Shown here: piece by piece, positions 53,184 to 55,530 of the stretch | Numbering within the stretch: position 1 is the stretch's first letter | Layout: every line of letters starts with the position of its first letter | Source: Deltaproteobacteria bacterium | Lineage (GTDB): Bacteria; Desulfobacterota; Desulfobacteria; Desulfobacterales; SpSt-501 | DNA: 55,530 nt | Assembly (NCBI GenBank): GCA_016219005.1 | Contig: JACRCN010000099.1 | Coordinates: 1-55,530, forward strand | Direction of reading: 5' to 3' | Program-made: the position numbers and the translations under genes | The notes under the pieces: model-generated | The model's input: only the letters and a program-made list of their open reading frames with translations | What the model was told of the DNA's origin: nothing | Databases searched by the model: none

Positions 53184-53702
53184 ATGCCTGGAAGATATGA
53201 TGCGAGAATCGAGGAAGCAGCCAACAGGGAAAAACTCATGCAGCTCGTAGGATTCAGGATCGGCAAAGAGCTCTTCGGGGTGGACATCCTGATGGTTCAG
53301 GAGATCATCCGGGCGGCTCCGATCACGGCCGTACCCAATTCGCTGGATTTTGTCGAAGGGGTCATCAACCTGCGCGGAAGCATCATTCCGGTGATCGAGC
53401 TGCGGAAGCGGATCGGGTTCTATACAGCGGAAGCCGCCCTCAAGGGCAGCTGGATTCTGATTCTGGACATCGACGGCCGCGTCACCGGCTTTATCGTCGA
53501 CTCCGTTACCGAGGTTCTCAAGATCCAGGAATCAAGAATCGAACCCCCCCCGGACATCGTCGTGGCCGGGCTGGAGACCCAGTATATCCGCGGCGTGTGC
53601 GAGATCGACCAGAAACTATTGATCATTCTGGATTTCAGCCGCCTCCTGATGGTGGATGAAATCAAGAAGCTCAAGCAGATGCATTTCGCTCAAGCGTCGT
53701 AA
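53184..53702 (+). CDS. cheW: CheW-like adaptor
   Basis: A 172-residue CheW domain protein that couples receptors to CheA. The fold covers about residues 18-160: LVGFRIGKELFGVDILMVQEII, then VPNSLDFVEGVINLRGSIIPVIELRKR, the conserved hydrophobic core and NLRG loop, VDSVTEVLKI and RGVCEIDQKLLIILDF. A charged leader of 17 residues and a short helical tail flank it. GGAGG precedes ATG 53184 strongly. It lies 41 bases after the receptor gene. Confidence 0.95.
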   Translation: MPGRYDARIEEAANREKLMQLVGFRIGKELFGVDILMVQEIIRAAPITAVPNSLDFVEGVINLRGSIIPVIELRKRIGFYTAEAALKGSWILILDIDGRVTGFIVDSVTEVLKIQESRIEPPPDIVVAGLETQYIRGVCEIDQKLLIILDFSRLLMVDEIKKLKQMHFAQAS

Positions 53703-53826
53703 AAGTGCAGGATGACATTGCCCCGCGGGGCCGGCGGGGCCGGGTGGAAACGAGGGGGGCTTCGGCCGTCGAGGCCTTTGAGTCGTCACGGGGGCAAATG
53801 AAGAATCGATCGCAAGGAGACATCCG

Positions 53827-54180
53827 ATGAGCAAGCGCATATTGGTCGTCGATGATTCGGCCATGATGAGAAAATTGATCACTAAAATGGTGGGACCCGG
53901 CGGGCATGTCGTTGTGGGCGAAGCAAAAAACGGATTGGAAGCCGTGCAGCTTTACAAGTCTTTGAGACCGGACCTGGTGACCATGGATATCACCATGCGG
54001 GACATGGACGGTTTTGCCGCAGCGAAAGAGATCCTGCGGTTTGACGATGCTGCCCAGATCATCTTTCTCTCGAACCTCGATGTGGATCGTTACGGCCAAG
54101 ACGCCCAGCGTCTGGGGGCCGTTGGATACGTGAACAAGCATCAATCGAGAGAACTGATGGACATGATCAACAATCCTTGA
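53827..54180 (+). CDS. cheY: CheY-like single-domain response regulator
   Basis: A 117-residue receiver: acidic pocket ILVVDDSAMM, phospho-Asp in LVTMDITMRDMDG, Ser switch in IIFLSNLD and Lys in GYVNKHQS. There is no other domain, so it is the diffusible output of the pathway. Its helix 4/5 face (SRELMDMINNP) is short. AAGGAG precedes ATG 53827. The 124 bases before it hold a G+C-rich inverted stretch (CCCCGCGGGG) with no T tract, not called a terminator. The membrane HAMP gene follows, and a TTG start for it would overlap this gene's TGA. Confidence 0.93.
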   Translation: MSKRILVVDDSAMMRKLITKMVGPGGHVVVGEAKNGLEAVQLYKSLRPDLVTMDITMRDMDGFAAAKEILRFDDAAQIIFLSNLDVDRYGQDAQRLGAVGYVNKHQSRELMDMINNP

Positions 54181-54194
54181 GACGGACGACTAAG

Positions 54195-54992
54195 ATGGAG
54201 CACGGACTGCTGCGACAAGCGAGGCCACAGATCGACAGACCGCATCCACCGAAGACAGCGCCGCATCCGAATCGGAACCCACGCTGGGAAGCATGCGTCG
54301 CGACTTTGCAGAGAAGGATCGTTGTTTATGGCTCTTTCTTGATTCTGGTGATTCTGACCGGATCCGGAAGTTTTATTCTGGCGACTACCGCCCAATCGCG
54401 GTCCGACCCGGACCACAACGGGCCTATGGGGTTTGCGGACGCTGCCATCCCGGGAGCTGCGCGCGGGGAAATGCAAGCCGCTCATGGTCTTAAAGACCCT
54501 GAGGGCGCACGGGTGGCGGTGCAATTGCCGACCTCTTTGCGCAACGGCTTAATGGCGGCCGGTGCCATCCTGTCGGCGGGGATCGTCATCGCCATGATGT
54601 ATTTGCTCTACCGCGTCATTAAGCCGCTGAAAGAGTTGGGCCGGGCCGTTTATCGAATGAGCCATGGACAACTGGATGAACCGGCCCGGGTGGGAGATCT
54701 GAAGGACATCGGAATGGTCGGGGATATGGTCAACGACATGGCCACGGATCTTCAGGAGATGCTGTTGCATGTCTGGAACCATACCAGCCAGGACATCGCG
54801 CTGCTGAACCGCATCTCGACCGCCCTCGGATGCGACTGCGCCGGAAACCGGTTGGCTCCCGAAATCCGGAAGGATTTCGATTTCGTCAGACAGGACATCC
54901 AAGACATGCGGGCCATGGTGAAAGCCTTTGACTTCTATCACGTGCAGATCATGAACGAAAAGCTTGTAAGCAAAGCTCATCCGCAGATGTAA
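54195..54992 (+). CDS. Membrane HAMP-domain protein of the chemosensory operon
   Basis: A 265-residue inner-membrane protein. A basic, Pro-rich N-terminus is followed by helix 1 (about 42-62, VVYGSFLILVILTGSG), a short periplasmic segment of about 65 residues without a recognised sensor fold, helix 2 (about 118-140) and a HAMP region (about 140-192: YRVIKPLKELGRAVYRMSHGQLDEP). The remainder is helical with two Cys (GCDCAG) and no kinase or methyl-accepting domain. It may set up a complex with CheA or the receptor through HAMP-like coils. ATG 54195 is taken; a TTG at 54177 overlapping the cheY stop is an alternative. cheA begins 10 bases after its stop. Confidence 0.8.
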   Translation: MEHGLLRQARPQIDRPHPPKTAPHPNRNPRWEACVATLQRRIVVYGSFLILVILTGSGSFILATTAQSRSDPDHNGPMGFADAAIPGAARGEMQAAHGLKDPEGARVAVQLPTSLRNGLMAAGAILSAGIVIAMMYLLYRVIKPLKELGRAVYRMSHGQLDEPARVGDLKDIGMVGDMVNDMATDLQEMLLHVWNHTSQDIALLNRISTALGCDCAGNRLAPEIRKDFDFVRQDIQDMRAMVKAFDFYHVQIMNEKLVSKAHPQM

Positions 54993-55002
54993 GGAGACCG
55001 TT

Positions 55003-55530
55003 ATGATGGATGTATCCCTGCTTGATGATTTCGGGGTTGAGGCTGGTGAGCACTTGGCTTATCTGGAAGCCGGCTTGCTCCGGCTGGAAACAGAGCCGGG
55101 CGATTCGGATGTGCTGAATGAGGTATTTCGGGCCGTTCATTCCATCAAAGGGGCTGCTAATTTTGTTGGTTTGGAGCGGTTCGCCACCCTCACCCACAGG
55201 CTGGAGAATCTGCTGGATCTGCTTCGGCAAGGCCGACGGCAGGTTACCCGCGAGATCATCGATGTCCTCATGGACGCCAAGGACCGGATGGTTCTTCTCG
55301 CTGATGAGTTGCAGCGTTCCGGGGTGGAGGCGGCGGCGGTGGACGATCTGGTCGAGCGCGTCACCCGTTTGACCGAGGAAAGCGCCGCTGGGGGCGGAGC
55401 CGGCGGAAAGAAGCGCTGCGCAGAAGCCGTCTGCGAGAAAGCGGCCGTACAGCCGGATGAAGAGGTCGCCATCGATGAAGCATACGACCGGGAGCTGTTT
55501 GAGATATTTATACGGCAGCTGACGGAGAAC
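55003..55530 (+). CDS. cheA: CheA histidine kinase, N-terminal part only
   Basis: The first 176 residues of a protein that continues past the window. It begins MMDVSLLDDFGVEAGEHLAYL, an Hpt phosphotransfer domain, with the phosphorylated histidine as His46 in FRAVHSIKGAANFVGL, then LTHRLENLLDLLR. After a Gly/Ala-rich linker (about 122-145) a segment EAYDRELFEIFIRQLTEN begins that looks like the start of a second Hpt domain, so this may be a multi-Hpt CheA of the pilus-type pathways. AAGGAG stands before ATG 55003. The kinase, dimer and regulatory domains are not in the window. Confidence 0.9.
   Translation, partial: MMDVSLLDDFGVEAGEHLAYLEAGLLRLETEPGDSDVLNEVFRAVHSIKGAANFVGLERFATLTHRLENLLDLLRQGRRQVTREIIDVLMDAKDRMVLLADELQRSGVEAAAVDDLVERVTRLTEESAAGGGAGGKKRCAEAVCEKAAVQPDEEVAIDEAYDRELFEIFIRQLTEN

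Overview
The window looks like chromosomal DNA of a Gram-negative anaerobe of the Desulfobacterota, most likely a sulfate-reducer-like member of the Desulfobacterales. The reasons are the high G+C content; LptD (an LPS outer membrane) together with RNase J; a 2[4Fe-4S] ferredoxin and another iron-sulfur protein; an acyl-CoA dehydrogenase carrying a rubredoxin-like tail; a UGA-encoded selenocysteine gene; and many two-component and chemosensory proteins. The lineage is inferred from gene content only. No rRNA, tRNA or CRISPR array was seen.

Layout. 0.2-13.7 kb holds short, mostly independent units: a TPR-like protein, an OmpA lipoprotein, acyl-CoA dehydrogenase-rubredoxin, an EamA transporter, a sigma-54 activator, a coupled sat-cysC/galE pair, a U32 peptidase-like protein, and a Cache/HAMP sensor with a winged-helix partner. 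Two copies of a palindromic repeat (1844-1988 and 6061-6141) flank the 2.0-6.0 kb block. 13.7-18.3 kb holds eno and pyrG, then, convergently, a DsbA-like selenoprotein and a response regulator with a Cys-rich tail. 18.4-29.6 kb (minus strand) holds a 1250-residue GlmS-like protein, the cluster HU/IHF-holB-ricT-metG, a NusG-like antiterminator and lptD.

29.8-40.2 kb (plus strand) holds surE, then tmk, a cysteine synthase/degenerate cysteinyl-tRNA synthetase fusion and an unknown gene, chained by ATGA overlaps; then ferredoxin, a small unknown gene, plsC, rnj and ftsK. A 219-bp element with near-perfect 35-bp inverted ends follows ftsK. 40.5-43.1 kb holds two methyltransferases, overlapping tail to tail, and a glycosyltransferase. 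An HD-GYP response regulator comes next, then an A+T-rich island (about 45.0-47.0 kb) with a 4Fe-4S protein and an IS3-type transposase remnant.

47.1 kb to the end is a same-strand chemosensory operon: a REC-PATAN protein, a two-receiver TPR/zinc-ribbon protein, a CheB whose catalytic serine is replaced by alanine, a methyl-accepting protein, CheW, CheY, a membrane HAMP protein and the start of CheA, which runs off the window. The gene set suggests a pathway controlling something other than, or in addition to, flagella.

The strongest leads are the CysM-pseudoCysRS fusion, the selenocysteine DsbA-like protein (easily broken in two by automatic annotation), the giant GlmS-like protein with an internal nucleophile candidate, and the serine-less CheB.
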